A stretch of 64,000 nt of DNA from an uncultured Candidatus Cenarchaeum sp. (GCA_958295735.1 OY282369.1:2518983-2582982), one strand, 5' to 3'; positions 45,412 to 54,451 are shown, counted from the stretch's first letter. Notes: a model not told the origin generated them from the letters alone. Translations and numbers: made by a program.

Positions 45412-46185
45412 CTAATTGCCTTCTCGTTCGGGCCCGGCGGACGCCGCGGGAGGCGGGCCGGCCGCCGCTATCCTCTCCTCGGCCATCGCGCAGTACTCCG
45501 CGGACGACTCCATGCCGATCCAGCCGCGGCCGTTGTTCATCGCGGCGACGGCCGTGGTGCCGGACCCCATGAACGGGTCCAGCACGACGGCGGCGTCGGT
45601 GGCCGCTATGCACCGGGATGCCAGCTCCACGGGGAACGGCGCGGGGTGGGGGTTGCCGGACTCCTGCCGTATCTTCCAGACGTCGCCCGCCTTGGAGGCG
45701 CCCTCCTTCAGCCTGAATCCGGGCTTGGCTATCATGTACACGACCTCGTACGTGGGGAGGAAGTACCCGGGGTTGAAGTTGATGCCCCCGCTGCGCTGCC
45801 ATATTATCACCTGGCGCACCGGGAACCCCCCCACTATGCCGCGCCTGTCCTGGATGAGCCCGTTCTGCACCCTCCACTTGTGGTTGTAGAATATCGCCCC
45901 GTCCTCCGAGAGGACCCGCATCATGGCGCCCAGGCAGCGCCTCTGCCACTCGTCGTACTTTTCGGCCGGCATGTCGTCGCCGTACGCGCCGTAGCCGCCC
46001 ATCAGGCGGGCCCTGGGCCACTTGCCGCCGGCGCCGCACTTCAGGCCGTTGCCGGTGGAGTTCTTGATGTTGTACGGGGGCGAGGTGACCACGAGGCCGA
46101 CGGAGCCGGGCTCCATGCGGCCCATCAGCTCCACGCAGTCGCCGCGGTGGATGCGGTTCAGCTCCGGGCGCCCGGCGGCAACCAT
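45412..46185 (-). CDS. Site-specific DNA methyltransferase (N4-cytosine or N6-adenine, beta class)
   Basis: ATG 46185, leaderless after minus-strand cttaaatt (46208-46215). 257 residues. Catalytic motif IV TSPPYN at residues 34-39 comes first and the SAM-binding DPFMGSGTT at 203-211 comes near the end, the beta-group order; FNPGYFLPTYEVVYMIAKPG and HPAPFPVELASRCI are typical of the family. It methylates DNA at a specific site using S-adenosylmethionine. Heads a three-gene operon. No restriction endonuclease is recognisable next to it, so it may be a solitary or phage-type methylase. Confidence 0.93.
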   Translation of the reverse strand: MVAAGRPELNRIHRGDCVELMGRMEPGSVGLVVTSPPYNIKNSTGNGLKCGAGGKWPRARLMGGYGAYGDDMPAEKYDEWQRRCLGAMMRVLSEDGAIFYNHKWRVQNGLIQDRRGIVGGFPVRQVIIWQRSGGINFNPGYFLPTYEVVYMIAKPGFRLKEGASKAGDVWKIRQESGNPHPAPFPVELASRCIAATDAAVVLDPFMGSGTTAVAAMNNGRGWIGMESSAEYCAMAEERIAAAGPPPAASAGPEREGN

Positions 46186-46482
46186 GGCACGGCACGGCGC
46201 CGCGCCCAATTTAAGCGGAGGCGGGAGGGGGGGAGGAAGAGGCGGCCGCGGGCGGGGCGGATCGCGCCGCCCGCGCCGGCGGCGCGCGCCGCGCAAGGAT
46301 GCAGCCCCGCGCGGGAAGCCCGGGATCGTCCCGTCCGTCGAGGCGGGCAGGGCCGCCGCCGCGGCCGGCGCGGGCGGCGGGGCTTCGGCGCCAAGCGCGC
46401 CTCGGGCGTGACCGCCGCGGAAAAGGCGGCCGGCGGGGGGGGGGGGCGCGGAAGGCGGCCTGCGGGCACGGCCGGCGCGGGG

Positions 46483-46620
46483 CGATCGGGGCCGCCTTTC
46501 CCGCCTTCGGGCGCGCGTTCGGGAGCGGCGCGCGCGCCCCGGGGCGGAAGGGCGCAGTCGGGGAGGCCGGCCCCGAGGCGGCGCTTTACAAGCTGGTCGG
46601 CACGGCCTCGGGAAGGGGGG
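46483..46620 (+). repeat. GC-rich dispersed module, pair with 47444-47580
   Basis: tttcccgccttcgggcgcgc, ttcgggagcggcgcgcgc and gggaggccggccccgag occur in the same order in both places. Weaker copies occur near 42085 and 48355. Role unknown. Confidence 0.75.
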
Positions 46621-46797
46621 GGGGGAGATGGGGTGGGGGACTCGGGGGGAGGGAGTGGGAAGGGGAGGAGCGGAGCCCCGGCGCCGTCCGGGGTCGGATG
46701 GGCCGAGCGCGCTCGGCGCCCTCGGCGTGGAGGGGGGGGGGGAGGAGCGGAGCCCCGGCGCCGTCCGGCACAGTTGTGGGACAAACTGCCCAAACAC

Positions 46798-46875
46798 AGT
46801 CCCCACACAACCAAAACTTCAGGCGTGAAAAACTGCCCCGCCCCGGCCGCCGCAGGCGTGATTGCGAGACTACGC
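46798..46875 (+). repeat. RepB element, copy 3
   Basis: agtccccacacaaccaaaac, then ttcaggcgtgaaaaactgcc, a GC core, and gcaggcgtgattgcgagact. It lies about 20 bp before the TATA box of the gene at 46929. Confidence 0.85.
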
Positions 46876-46928
46876 AGTGAGACTACACAAATACCAAAAA
46901 TTAAATGCGGGCAAGATCTACACCATGC

Positions 46929-47246
46929 ATGGCACAGGCGACAGAATCACCCAAACTTGGGCCGCCGTACATCAAAGAGATGATCTTGGAGTACGGAAAG
47001 ATGGCCATGGAGGACGGAAAGATGGCCATGGAGTACGGAAAGATGGCACGGAAGGACGGAAAGATGGCCGTGGAGTACGGAAAGACGGCCCGGAAGGGCG
47101 GAAAGACGGCCCGGAAGGACGGAAAGACGGCCCAGGAGTACATGAGGTTGATCCGGGAGGACGAAAAGAGACACGGGGATTATCTCGAAGAGTACCACCG
47201 CGAAAATTCCATGGGCTGGGAATTAATGCTGGTCGAGGACGATTAG
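46929..47246 (+). CDS. Small protein with seven 7-residue repeats
   Basis: ATG 46929, about 28 bases after aaaattaaat (46896-46905). 105 residues: MAQATESPKLGPPYIKEMIL, then units EYGKMAM, EDGKMAM, EYGKMAR, KDGKMAV, EYGKTAR, KGGKTAR, KDGKTAQ (21-bp DNA repeats), and a charged end (EYMRLIREDEKRHGDYLEEY; MGWELMLVEDD). Base composition is lower in GC than its surroundings. The heptads could form an amphipathic helix but lack a clear leucine pattern. Preceded by RepB. Function unknown. Confidence 0.7.
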   Translation: MAQATESPKLGPPYIKEMILEYGKMAMEDGKMAMEYGKMARKDGKMAVEYGKTARKGGKTARKDGKTAQEYMRLIREDEKRHGDYLEEYHRENSMGWELMLVEDD

Positions 47247-47349
47247 CCGCCCCGCCCCCGCCCGATCGCTGCGGCAGAACCGGGTTCGCCGATCCTGCAT
47301 TCCCTTCCGGTCTGGCGCCCGCGCGGGCCCGGCGGCCCCGCCCGCGGAG

Positions 47350-47443
47350 GGTGTAGACTTGCGTCCAAACCGAAACCGCGCCCAGCGGCAACAAACCGCC
47401 CCCCGATCTCACGCCTAGATCACAACGGACGCAAGTCTACACC
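47350..47443. repeat. 94-bp element with 17-bp perfect inverted ends
   Basis: GGTGTAGACTTGCGTCC (47350-47366) and its exact reverse complement (47427-47443) flank a 60-bp centre rich in A/C runs (aaaccgaaaccgcgcc). It could be a MITE-like element or a large RNA hairpin following the gene at 46929. No target duplication was recognised. Confidence 0.85.
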
Positions 47444-47580
47444 GCGGAAGGGGGGCCGCCTTTCCCGCCTTCGGGCGCGCGTTCGGGAGCGGCGCGCGCC
47501 CCGAAGCGAAAGGGCGCTGCCAGGGAGGCCGGCCCCGAGTCGGCGCCATGCAGCGTGCCGGCCGGCGCGGCCCCGGAAGG
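47444..47580 (+). repeat. GC-rich dispersed module, second copy
   Basis: Same order of blocks as 46483-46620, starting immediately after the inverted-repeat element. Confidence 0.75.
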
Positions 47581-48580
47581 GGGAGATCGGGCGGGGGGAC
47601 TCGGGAGGAGCGGGGCCCCGGCGCCGTCCGGGACAGTTGCGGGACGAACTGGGAACGGCCGGCCGTCCCGCAAGCGACAGGAGGCGGCCCGGCCGCGGAC
47701 GGATCGCCGCGCCCGCCGGCTTTTCTGGGAGGCGCGGGCGAAAGGCATCCCGGCCGCCGCGCGGCAGGCCGCCCGCGCGGATCGGGGCGCCGGCGGGTGA
47801 TCGGCAACGGGGACCGCGGCCGGGGGGAGGCGCCGTGCCGCGGCCGGGCGCCCGACGCGCCCGGGCGCGCGGGGGAATCGCCGCGGCGGGACGAAACGCG
47901 CGCCGCGCGGGCGGCCGCCGGCCCGCCGCGCCCGCGGCAGGGGCGGGGGGGGGGGGGGGCGCGGGTTCGGGAAAGCGCGCATTGCGGCGGGACGAAACGC
48001 GCGCCGCGCGCGGCCGGCGGGCAGGCGGGCGGCTCTCCGGCTCCCGCGCCGCCCGCCGCCGCGGCGGACGCGGCCCCCGGCGGGACCGGGAGTGGCGAAG
48101 GGGCGCGGGGCGGCGGGAAAGGGGGCGCGGCGGCGGCCGGAGGGCGTCGGCGCGGCCGCCCGCGCCGGCGCGGCGCGCGGACCGCGCGGGGGCGCCGCCC
48201 CGCGCGGGAAACGCGGCGGCGTCCAGCTCGCCGCGGCGGAAGGGCGCTGCCGTTACGGGCGCGGGGCGGGGCGGCCGGCGCGGGCTGGGCGCGCCCCGGG
48301 CGCGGCCGGCGCGGGGGAAGGAAATGGGGGGCGGGCGCGGCCGGCGCGGGATCGCCGGGGCCGCATTTTCGGCCTCCGCCGCTCCTCGGAGCGGCGCGCG
48401 CGGCGGGGCGGGAAAGCGCGGACCGGGAGGCCGGACCGCCGGCGGCGCCCGCGGCAGGCCGGCACGGCGGCGGGGGGCGGGGGGCGGGGCCCCTGCACCG
48501 TCACGGAAGGATGCGGCGCGGGCGGGGGGCGGGGCCCCTGCACCGTCACGGAAGGATGCGGCGCGGGCGGGGGACGGAGT
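47581..48580. other. About 1 kb of GC-rich sequence without a supported gene
   Basis: Frames are open on both strands, but none has a promoter, family motif or paralog. It contains a direct repeat of ggggcccctgcaccgtcacg (about 48496 and 48532) and a degraded module near 48355. Confidence 0.5.
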
Positions 48581-48584
48581 CCGC

Positions 48585-48660
48585 CCCGCGGCCCAAGTTT
48601 CGGGCACGAAAAATCGCCGCGCCGCGTCCGCTGCGGCCGCGGTCGTGGGGGAGGACGAAC
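48585..48660 (+). repeat. Divergent RepB-like element
   Basis: cccaagtttcgggcacgaaa then aatcgccgcgccgcg and gtcgtgggggaggacgaacc parallels RepB in order and position: it ends just before the TATA box of copy D at 48695. Sequence identity is modest. Confidence 0.5.
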
Positions 48661-48694
48661 CACTGTTTAAACGCCGCCGCGGCGCAACGCGGGC

Positions 48695-49036
48695 ATGGGC
48701 GCGCCTGCCGCGAGCGAGATCGACACCGCGCTGCTGATCTGGCGGTACCACAAAAACAAGGAGACGCTGCGGGTGCTCGACGACGTGAAGCCGGACGACG
48801 TGACACACATGGTAGAGTGCGACTTTGCGAGGTGGCGCGGCATGGCGCCGGAGACCACGCGCGCCGTCCTCGAGGATTATATCAAGGACCCTAAAAAGTA
48901 CGAGGGAATCCTGAAAAAGCACGAGAGCAGGAGGTGCCGCGCCCCGAAGGGCAAGCCGTACAAGCTGGGCGACCTCGCGGCGGCCATGGACAGGCTCACG
49001 CGCGCGACGAGCGCGGCTCGTCCCGGCGGCCCGTAG
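48695..49036 (+). CDS. FAKWRDIP-family small protein, copy D (divergent)
   Basis: ATG 48695, leaderless after gtttaaacg (48664-48672). 113 residues: SEIDTALLIWRYHKNKETL, core MVECDFARWRGMAPETTRAV then LEDYIKDPKKYEGILKKHES, and a shorter tail (KLGDLAAAMDRLTRATSAAR). The conserved spine across all copies is F-A-K/R-W-R, P-E-T-T-R-A-V-L-E-D-Y and K-Y-E-G-x-L-K. The divergence shows the family is old, unlike the B/C pair. Confidence 0.82.
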   Translation: MGAPAASEIDTALLIWRYHKNKETLRVLDDVKPDDVTHMVECDFARWRGMAPETTRAVLEDYIKDPKKYEGILKKHESRRCRAPKGKPYKLGDLAAAMDRLTRATSAARPGGP

Positions 49037-49194
49037 CAGGCAAGGCGGCCGCAGCTGGGATTCCGGGAGCGGGCGCCGCGGACGGCGCCGAAGCGCCGGG
49101 AACCCGGCCGGCGGGGGCGCGCGCCGTTCCCGCGGGGCGGCGATTCTCGCCGCGCGGCGGGAGGCTACAGGCTTCGCGCCGCGCGCGAGGCCAG

Positions 49195-49282
49195 TAGCCC
49201 CCGCTCCGCGGGCGCGGATCCCGATTAGCGGAGGCGCTTTCGCGCCCGTGACTGGCGGGTGCGTGACCCCATACCGCCGCAG
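49195..49282 (-). repeat. RepA element, copy 6 (inverted)
   Basis: Read on the minus strand: ggtatggggtcacgcacccg, stem half GGGCGCGAA, loop with ctccgctaatcgg, stem half ATCCGCGCCC with one mismatch, then cgcggagcgggggc. Adjoins RepB copy 4 in the same orientation. Confidence 0.85.
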
Positions 49283-49284
49283 CT

Positions 49285-49368
49285 GATAGTCTATCTCACA
49301 ATCACGCCCGCGGCAGCCGCGGCGGGGCAGTTTTTCACGCCTAAAATCCGAGTTGTGGGGTGGACTAA
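49285..49368 (-). repeat. RepB element, copy 4 (inverted)
   Basis: Minus strand: agtccaccccacaactcgga, ttttaggcgtgaaaaactgc, GC core, gggcgtgattgtgagatag. It is followed directly by RepA copy 6, so the two can form one composite of about 170 bp. The IS481-like element begins 6 bp beyond it. Confidence 0.85.
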
Positions 49369-49373
49369 AAATG

Positions 49374-50748
49374 GTGTGTTGTGCAGAAATTAGTATACCC
49401 CCCGGCGCCCAGATCGGGCCCCGGGAGGGGCCGTCCCGGTAGGGCGGAAATGAAGGTGCGCGGGCGTTGAGGGGGAACAGCCACGGGCATGTCGGGGGCC
49501 GCCGGACCGGGACCGCGGCAAAACTGAACAGGTCCAATATCGCGTGGATAGTCCGGCAGAAGCGGAAGGGCCAGGCGACGAACCGCGAGATCGCGGCGGC
49601 CATGGGCGTGTCGGCCATCCGGGTCAAGAAGCTGTGGGCGCGGCACGAGGGCATCAGGCCCGCCGACATACCCCCTCCGCGCAGGCAGGGCAGGAAGGTC
49701 GGGAGCGCGCCGGGGCGGAGGGAGCACCGCGGTGCTGTAGGCGCACGCCGGCAGGCCGGGCTCGTCGTCGTCCGTCCGCGACGCGCTGTCTGGGGATGGA
49801 ATCAATACATCGCAGCGCGGCATACACCGCGTGTTGCTGGAGGCGGGATCGGCCTAAATGCGGCCCAAAAAGTTCGGGAGGCGCGAGCGGGTCAGGTTCG
49901 AGAGGGAGCATTCCAACTCCGTGCGGCACACCGACTACAAGCTGCTGGGCGACGGCAGGTGGTCCGTCGCCTACCGGGACGCCGCGTCCCGCTTCATCGC
50001 GGGGCACGGCGTCTTCTACCGCGCCACCGCCGAAAACGCCATTTCCGTGCTTGAAAACGCAGTCGCTACGCACGGAAAGCCGGCATCCGCCCTTGCCGAC
50101 CACGGCAGCCTGTCCTGCGCGAACGAAAAGGAGTCGCGCAAGCGCGGGAGCGCCGACTTTGAGAAAAAGCTTGCGGAGCTCGGCATCGCGCACCGCCTCG
50201 CGCGCGCGGGCCGCCCGCAGACCAACGGCAAGCTGGAGCGGTCCCGCGGGGAGCTGCAGCGCAAGCTGCCGATCTTCGTGGCAGCCTCCTGCGGCATCGC
50301 GACGAAGGCATCGTCGGGCGGGGGCGATGCGCGCACGGGCGGGCCGTTCTGCACGGCCAAGCCGCGCGATCCGGTGGACAGGTTCGTGGACTGGTACAAC
50401 AACGACCGGCCGCACGTGCCGCTGGACTGGTCGAAGCGGGAGACTCCCGCCCAGGCCTACGCGAGGAAGATGCCCCCGCCGGGTGCCGTCGTGCGCGACT
50501 CGGGGTCGGGCGAGCGGTACCAGACGTCCGGGTCGCTCGCCGGCGGAACGGGCGCGTCGCCGGACGGGGGCGACGGCGCCGCCCAAAAGGCGTGATCCTT
50601 CCGGCAGATCCGCCACGGCCGGCAGCCGATCCTGGCTCCTCCCGGGCCCCTCCCGGCGCCCCGTGCGGGCAATCCTAATCCTTATTGCGGGGAATCCTGC
50701 TAGGGGGGGCCATGGCGCAGGGAGGGTACTAATTTCTGCACAACACAC
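49374..50748 (+). mobile_element. IS481/IS3-like insertion sequence, 1,375 bp
   Basis: 22-bp perfect terminal inverted repeats (GTGTGTTGTGCAGAAATTAG plus two bases at 49374-49395; complement at 50727-50748). It contains an integrase-core transposase with stops. No clear target duplication at the outer edges. Confidence 0.88.
49467..50595 (+). pseudogene. Broken rve-type transposase of the IS481-like element
   Basis: The N-terminal HTH part lies in one frame (LNRSNIAWIVRQKRKGQATN, REIAAAMGVSAIRVKKLWAR). The catalytic part lies in another frame (GIHRVLLEAGSA, stop TAA at 49855-49857, MRPKKFGRRERVRFEREHSN, HTDYKLL, ADHGSL, AGRPQTNGKLERSRGE, WYNNDRPHVPL). The frame change lies near 49790. The D-D-E residues remain, but the single protein is lost unless unusual recoding rescues it. 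Confidence 0.85.
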
Positions 50749-50799
50749 GTACCGATCGCGCCCCAAAAAGATTAAATGAAAACGGCCCCGGGCACAGGC

Positions 50800-51222
50800 A
50801 TGGGCGAACTGGGCCGACTCTTCAAGGTGAGGACATACCTCGTAACGTACCTCGTAGCGGCCTTGGCCGTCGCCGCATTCTCGCAATTCGTCGTCCACCT
50901 GTTCGGGCAAACCATACCGGGAATAATCTGGACATTCTTCAAGGACGCGGGCGACGCGGTGATGTTGGCCACCGTCTTTGTGTTCGCCTTTACGTGGCTC
51001 CTCCGGGCTAGGCCGCACAACAGGCCAAAACAGTACACCGTGGTCGTGTTTGATGTGTGTGGGAGGGAGGTCGCCCATGATGGCCTGCGCACTAAGTTCA
51101 AAACGCACGATGTGGCGTGGAGCTTCATGAAGCAGTACAAGAAGGTCTACCCGCTGTACAACTTCACACTCGTCTCCGATGTGCCCCCGCCAGGAAAGCC
51201 GACCATATTGCGGTATATCTGA
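50800..51222 (+). CDS. Membrane protein with two TM helices and a cytoplasmic-type domain
   Basis: ATG 50800 is preferred: gattaaat (50770-50777) is the TATA and lies 26 bases upstream; ATG 50776 is inside it. 140 residues: TM1 (TYLVTYLVAALAVAAFSQFVV), a short loop, TM2 (DAVMLATVFVFAFTWLL), then RARPHNRPKQYTVVVFDVCG and a soluble alpha/beta part (HDVAWSFMKQYKKVYPLYNF). Less GC-biased than its neighbours. It lies next to the IS481-like element. Not recognised. Confidence 0.75.
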   Translation: MGELGRLFKVRTYLVTYLVAALAVAAFSQFVVHLFGQTIPGIIWTFFKDAGDAVMLATVFVFAFTWLLRARPHNRPKQYTVVVFDVCGREVAHDGLRTKFKTHDVAWSFMKQYKKVYPLYNFTLVSDVPPPGKPTILRYI

Positions 51223-51344
51223 ATCGAAGGGACAGGGGGAGGATTGCCATGTGCACCGTGCAAGCAGGCTAGGCCTACGCCGCCTCGCGCCGTGCATGAC
51301 GCTAGTTGTTGCCGCCTTGACTCGCATCCGAATGGCGGCTTGCG

Positions 51345-51420
51345 TGGTACGAGTTCACGTACCCGTCAGTCACAGGAGTAAAAATACCAACGTTTATCCA
51401 GATTCGCCCTTTACATATGT
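51345..51420 (+). repeat. Degenerate AT-richer RepA copy 7
   Basis: ggtacgagttcacgtacccg then tcagtcacagg matches the RepA start well; the hairpin (ggagtaaaaataccaacgtt, tatccagattcgcc) has decayed. The stretch 51223-51469 holds nothing else recognisable. Confidence 0.65.
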
Positions 51421-51469
51421 GGTAGATGACCTCGGGTTAGTCGTCGTGTGGGGAGGAACGCATTATCTA

Positions 51470-51925
51470 TAGCCGCGTAAATAAGTAACTGAGCTAATCA
51501 CGGACGTTCGTTTGAGTTGTTTTTGCGGACACCGCGCCGACTTGCGCGGAGCCCGACCGCGCGCGCGGCGCCGTCAGACGATCTTCGCGACGGGCTTCCT
51601 GAACAGAAACCGCATGACGTCCAGATGGAACCGGTGCGTCCTCAGGTATTCCGACGACTTCGCGATCCTCGCGTCCACCGTCGGGCAGGCCTGATGCATG
51701 TGCGGCTGCCGCTTGAGCGTGTTCCAGCAGGATTCGACCGGGTTGAGTTCGGGCCACCCCGTGGGGAAGTACCCGATGCGCACGAGTCCCCCGTTGTCCG
51801 CGACGAAGTCGTTCGTGCCGAGCCATCCGTGCAGCGCCGCCCTGTCCACGAGCAGCGCCGCCGGGCCGTGCCTGACCTGCAGGCGCCTGATGAACTTGAT
51901 CGTCGAATCCGCTTCAAAAGCGTGA
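51470..51925 (-). mobile_element. Truncated IS630 copy (transposase C-terminus only)
   Basis: Begins TAGCCGCGTAAATAAGTAAC after a TA, the same end as the intact element at 31680-32979. The minus-strand frame 51574-51920 reads TIKFIRRLQVRHGPAALLVD, GWPELNPVESCWNTLK and FRKPVAKIV, with the 104-bp tail spacing unchanged. It breaks off near 51925 against the ISH3-like sequence, and the missing N-terminus is not found on the other side. Confidence 0.88.
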
Positions 51926-51935
51926 GCTCGTACAG

Positions 51936-53144
51936 CTACGGAGCAATTGGCGGCGGGCCCGGGCCCGTGTCCGGGTACCACACCAAGACGGCCATGGCGA
52001 CCAGCGCCGAGTGCAGCCTGATCGGGCGCCCTGCGCAGGCCGCGTCGCCCGGCAGCCTGGCCAGCGCGCCGACCAGCACCCACGCGTTGAAGAGCATTAT
52101 GGTGACGGCCACGCACGTGACGCGGGGACCGTGCTTGCTGCTCCGGGTCTTGACCCGCATCGATTCCAGCATCAGGTAGTTCGTCCCTGTGCCCCAGCGC
52201 CTGGAGTACTTGTCCACGTCGATGCCCGGATCGTTGGTGGCGAACGCGACGTGTTTTTCGTGCGGCTCCTTGCGCCAGTCGTCCTCCTTGCTCCCGGATC
52301 TCCTTTCGGCTACCACCATCGCGTGCGGGCACTTCAGGCCCCCCGACGAAGCGATCGCCGCGTCCGAGGCCCGCTCGCGCCTGCCGGCCGCGAAATCGGC
52401 GAGGGCCCGCTTTACGTAGGGCGTGTTCGGGCACGGCACGAGCCACTTGACGCCCGATTCCCGGAGAAGGGAGACCACCGACTACGAAAAGAACTCGCGG
52501 TCCGTCATGACCTTCCCCAGCCGCACGCCGTGCTCCCTGCAGGAGGCGAGCAGGGCGCGCACGGCCCCGGCGCGGCTGTCGGCCGTGGCGTGCGGGAACA
52601 TGCCCGGCGCGAGCCTCCGGACGCCCGCGAGGCGCCGTACGGCACAGTACGCCTCGCAGTACGCCTCGCAGTACGCCTCGCAGTACGCCTTGGACTTTGA
52701 CGCCTTGTCCCCGCCGCGGACGAGCTCCGGGCCGGGCTTCTTGTCGAAGCGCCGCGCGCTGTGGAAGTCGATCGCCACGTCGAGCTCGTCGTCGATCTTC
52801 CCGACGTGCCGCATCTCCGCCAGCACGTAGCAGATCTGCACGTGCGGCGCCCCGACCGCCACGTCCGGAGCCGCGCCGCGGATCACCAGGCGCGCCCGCC
52901 CGCCCGACGGCATGTCGGCGCCGGCCGTGCAGGTAGCCTCCAGCGCCTCCCGCCCGGCCTCCGCGGCTCCGGCCATGCTGCCCTTGCCCGTGGCCGCCTC
53001 CGGGATGTACCCGACCGGGTTGCGCGCCCCGTACTTGGCGTTGGGGGCGTCCGAGAACTCGCAGACGCCCACGCCTTTGGCCACCATGTCGATCATTCGT
53101 TCATATTGGCAGGGCACTCCCCTGATGCGTCCCGTAGTAATCAT
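51936..53144 (-). pseudogene. ISH3-like (IS4-type DDE) transposase with in-frame amber stop
   Basis: One frame from 53144 to 51936 is interrupted by TAG at 52482-52484: VTDREFFS, stop, SVVSLLRESGVKWLVPCPNT. Before it: DVAIDFHSARRFDKKPGPEL and a YCEA tandem (12-bp repeats, 52640-52690). After it: KYSRRWGTGTNYLMLESMRV and MLFNAWVLVGALAR, typical of archaeal ISH3-like transposases (DREFFS holds a catalytic Asp/Glu pair). A single nonsense change suggests recent inactivation. The N-terminus may also be incomplete. Confidence 0.75.
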
Positions 53145-54361
53145 GTTTGAAAAACGAATCTCCTGACAACCCTTCGCCGGCGCGCGCGGCGGCCGCCGGT
53201 CAGGCGCGCGACGGCAACAAACCGGGCGCGGGGGCCGGGGGCGGATCGGCTTTTCCGCCCGTCGCGCGGCTCGAAACAGCCCGCGGCGCCGCGGGGAGGA
53301 GCATGGTCAGCATGCAGGTAGTCGAACGTCTTGACTGGCGCGATCTCCTTCTTGCGGAACATCGCGCGCACGGATCTCGTCATATCGTTGACCGACTTGT
53401 AGATCTTGTTGGAAAGCGTGCGCTTGATCACCATCCACTGCACCTCGACGGGGTTCAGCTCCGGGGTGTACGGCGGCAGGTACTCCAGGACTATCTCCCC
53501 GTTGCGGGATTCCAGGAACTTTTTGACCTTCGCGGACTTGTGGTACGAGGCGTTGTCGACGAATATCAGCACCTTGCCGAATCTCTTGTGGACGCGCTTC
53601 AAAAAGTCGATATAGTTGTCGGCGTTCGGCTTGTCGTAGAACGCGTAGAAGAACGCGCCGACGGCCAGGACCCCGAAGATGTGCTTCCCCTCCCGCGTCA
53701 GGTATGACCGGGAGACGGCGCGCCTGGAGCGCCAGTACCGCCCGTATCCGGGCCTGTTCTGGGCGTTCTGGAGGCCGGCCTCGTCTCCCGCCAACGCCGT
53801 GAAGCCCTTCTCTGCCATTTCGTTCACGAGCCGCTTCGCGTTCTCCTTGAACTCCTCCTGCTTCTTCTTGGAAGCCGCCCCTGGGTTCTTCGGGCGCCCC
53901 TTCTTCCACGAGAATCCCAGCCTCGTGACGAGGCACTGCATCCCTATCTGGGTGTACTCCGCGCCGAACTTCTTCTTGACGTGCATGCGGGCGAGGTTGG
54001 CATTCCACGCGCCGGACTCGAACCCGGACTGTCCTGGGTCCTTCTTGAGATCCGCCACGAGTTGTTTTAGCTGATCCTCGTCCAGGAAGCACTCCCGGCC
54101 GCGCCCCTCGCGCTCGTGCCTGGCGCGTATGCCCTCTTCCTGGGCGCGCTCTATCCAGTTGTATATTGTGGACGGGGCCCGCTTCAGGTTGTGCGCGATG
54201 TCTTCCAGCGCCATGCACTCCTTCCTGTACATGTACGCGCGCAGTCTGTCGCGCTTCCTGGCGTTCTTCTCCTCTTTGTAGAGCTTTTCCAGGTATTTCA
54301 TGCTGGTGTTCGGCAGGAACTCTCGTCCCGCCTTCGCCTTGAGGGGATTCGTTCGCGCCAT
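53141..54361 (-). CDS. IS630 family transposase, second subfamily
   Basis: ATG 54361 (MARTNPLKAKAGREFLPNTS), about 29 bases after acattaac on the minus strand (54386-54392). Up to 406 residues: HTH (ALEDIAHNLKRAPSTIYNWI), DDE core (LAGDEAGLQNAQNRPGYGRY, FVDNASYHKSAKVKKFL, and the signature PPYTPELNPVEVQWMVIKRT). After MFRKKEIAPVKTFDYLHADH the last 60 residues are Arg/Pro/Gly-rich and look like run-through past an original stop. It is only distantly related to the transposase at 31871. Element ends not recognised. Confidence 0.85.
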   Translation of the reverse strand: MARTNPLKAKAGREFLPNTSMKYLEKLYKEEKNARKRDRLRAYMYRKECMALEDIAHNLKRAPSTIYNWIERAQEEGIRARHEREGRGRECFLDEDQLKQLVADLKKDPGQSGFESGAWNANLARMHVKKKFGAEYTQIGMQCLVTRLGFSWKKGRPKNPGAASKKKQEEFKENAKRLVNEMAEKGFTALAGDEAGLQNAQNRPGYGRYWRSRRAVSRSYLTREGKHIFGVLAVGAFFYAFYDKPNADNYIDFLKRVHKRFGKVLIFVDNASYHKSAKVKKFLESRNGEIVLEYLPPYTPELNPVEVQWMVIKRTLSNKIYKSVNDMTRSVRAMFRKKEIAPVKTFDYLHADHAPPRGAAGCFEPRDGRKSRSAPGPRARFVAVARLTGGRRARRRRVVRRFVFQT

Positions 54362-54451
54362 CGCCGTCCATGGGGTGGGAGGGGGGGTTAATGTGTACTA
54401 ATAGCCAAAAAGAATCGACAAGTCACTCATTTTTAATTCACGATATCTACG

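Noticed and set aside
47548-48894. Plus-strand frame of 448 codons
   Set aside because: GC-rich read-through ending inside the well-supported gene at 48695 in another frame.
53200-53300. Terminal inverted repeats for the IS630 transposase at 53141-54361
   Set aside because: I compared the flanks near 53140 and 54400 and found no matching ends, so no element boundaries are claimed.
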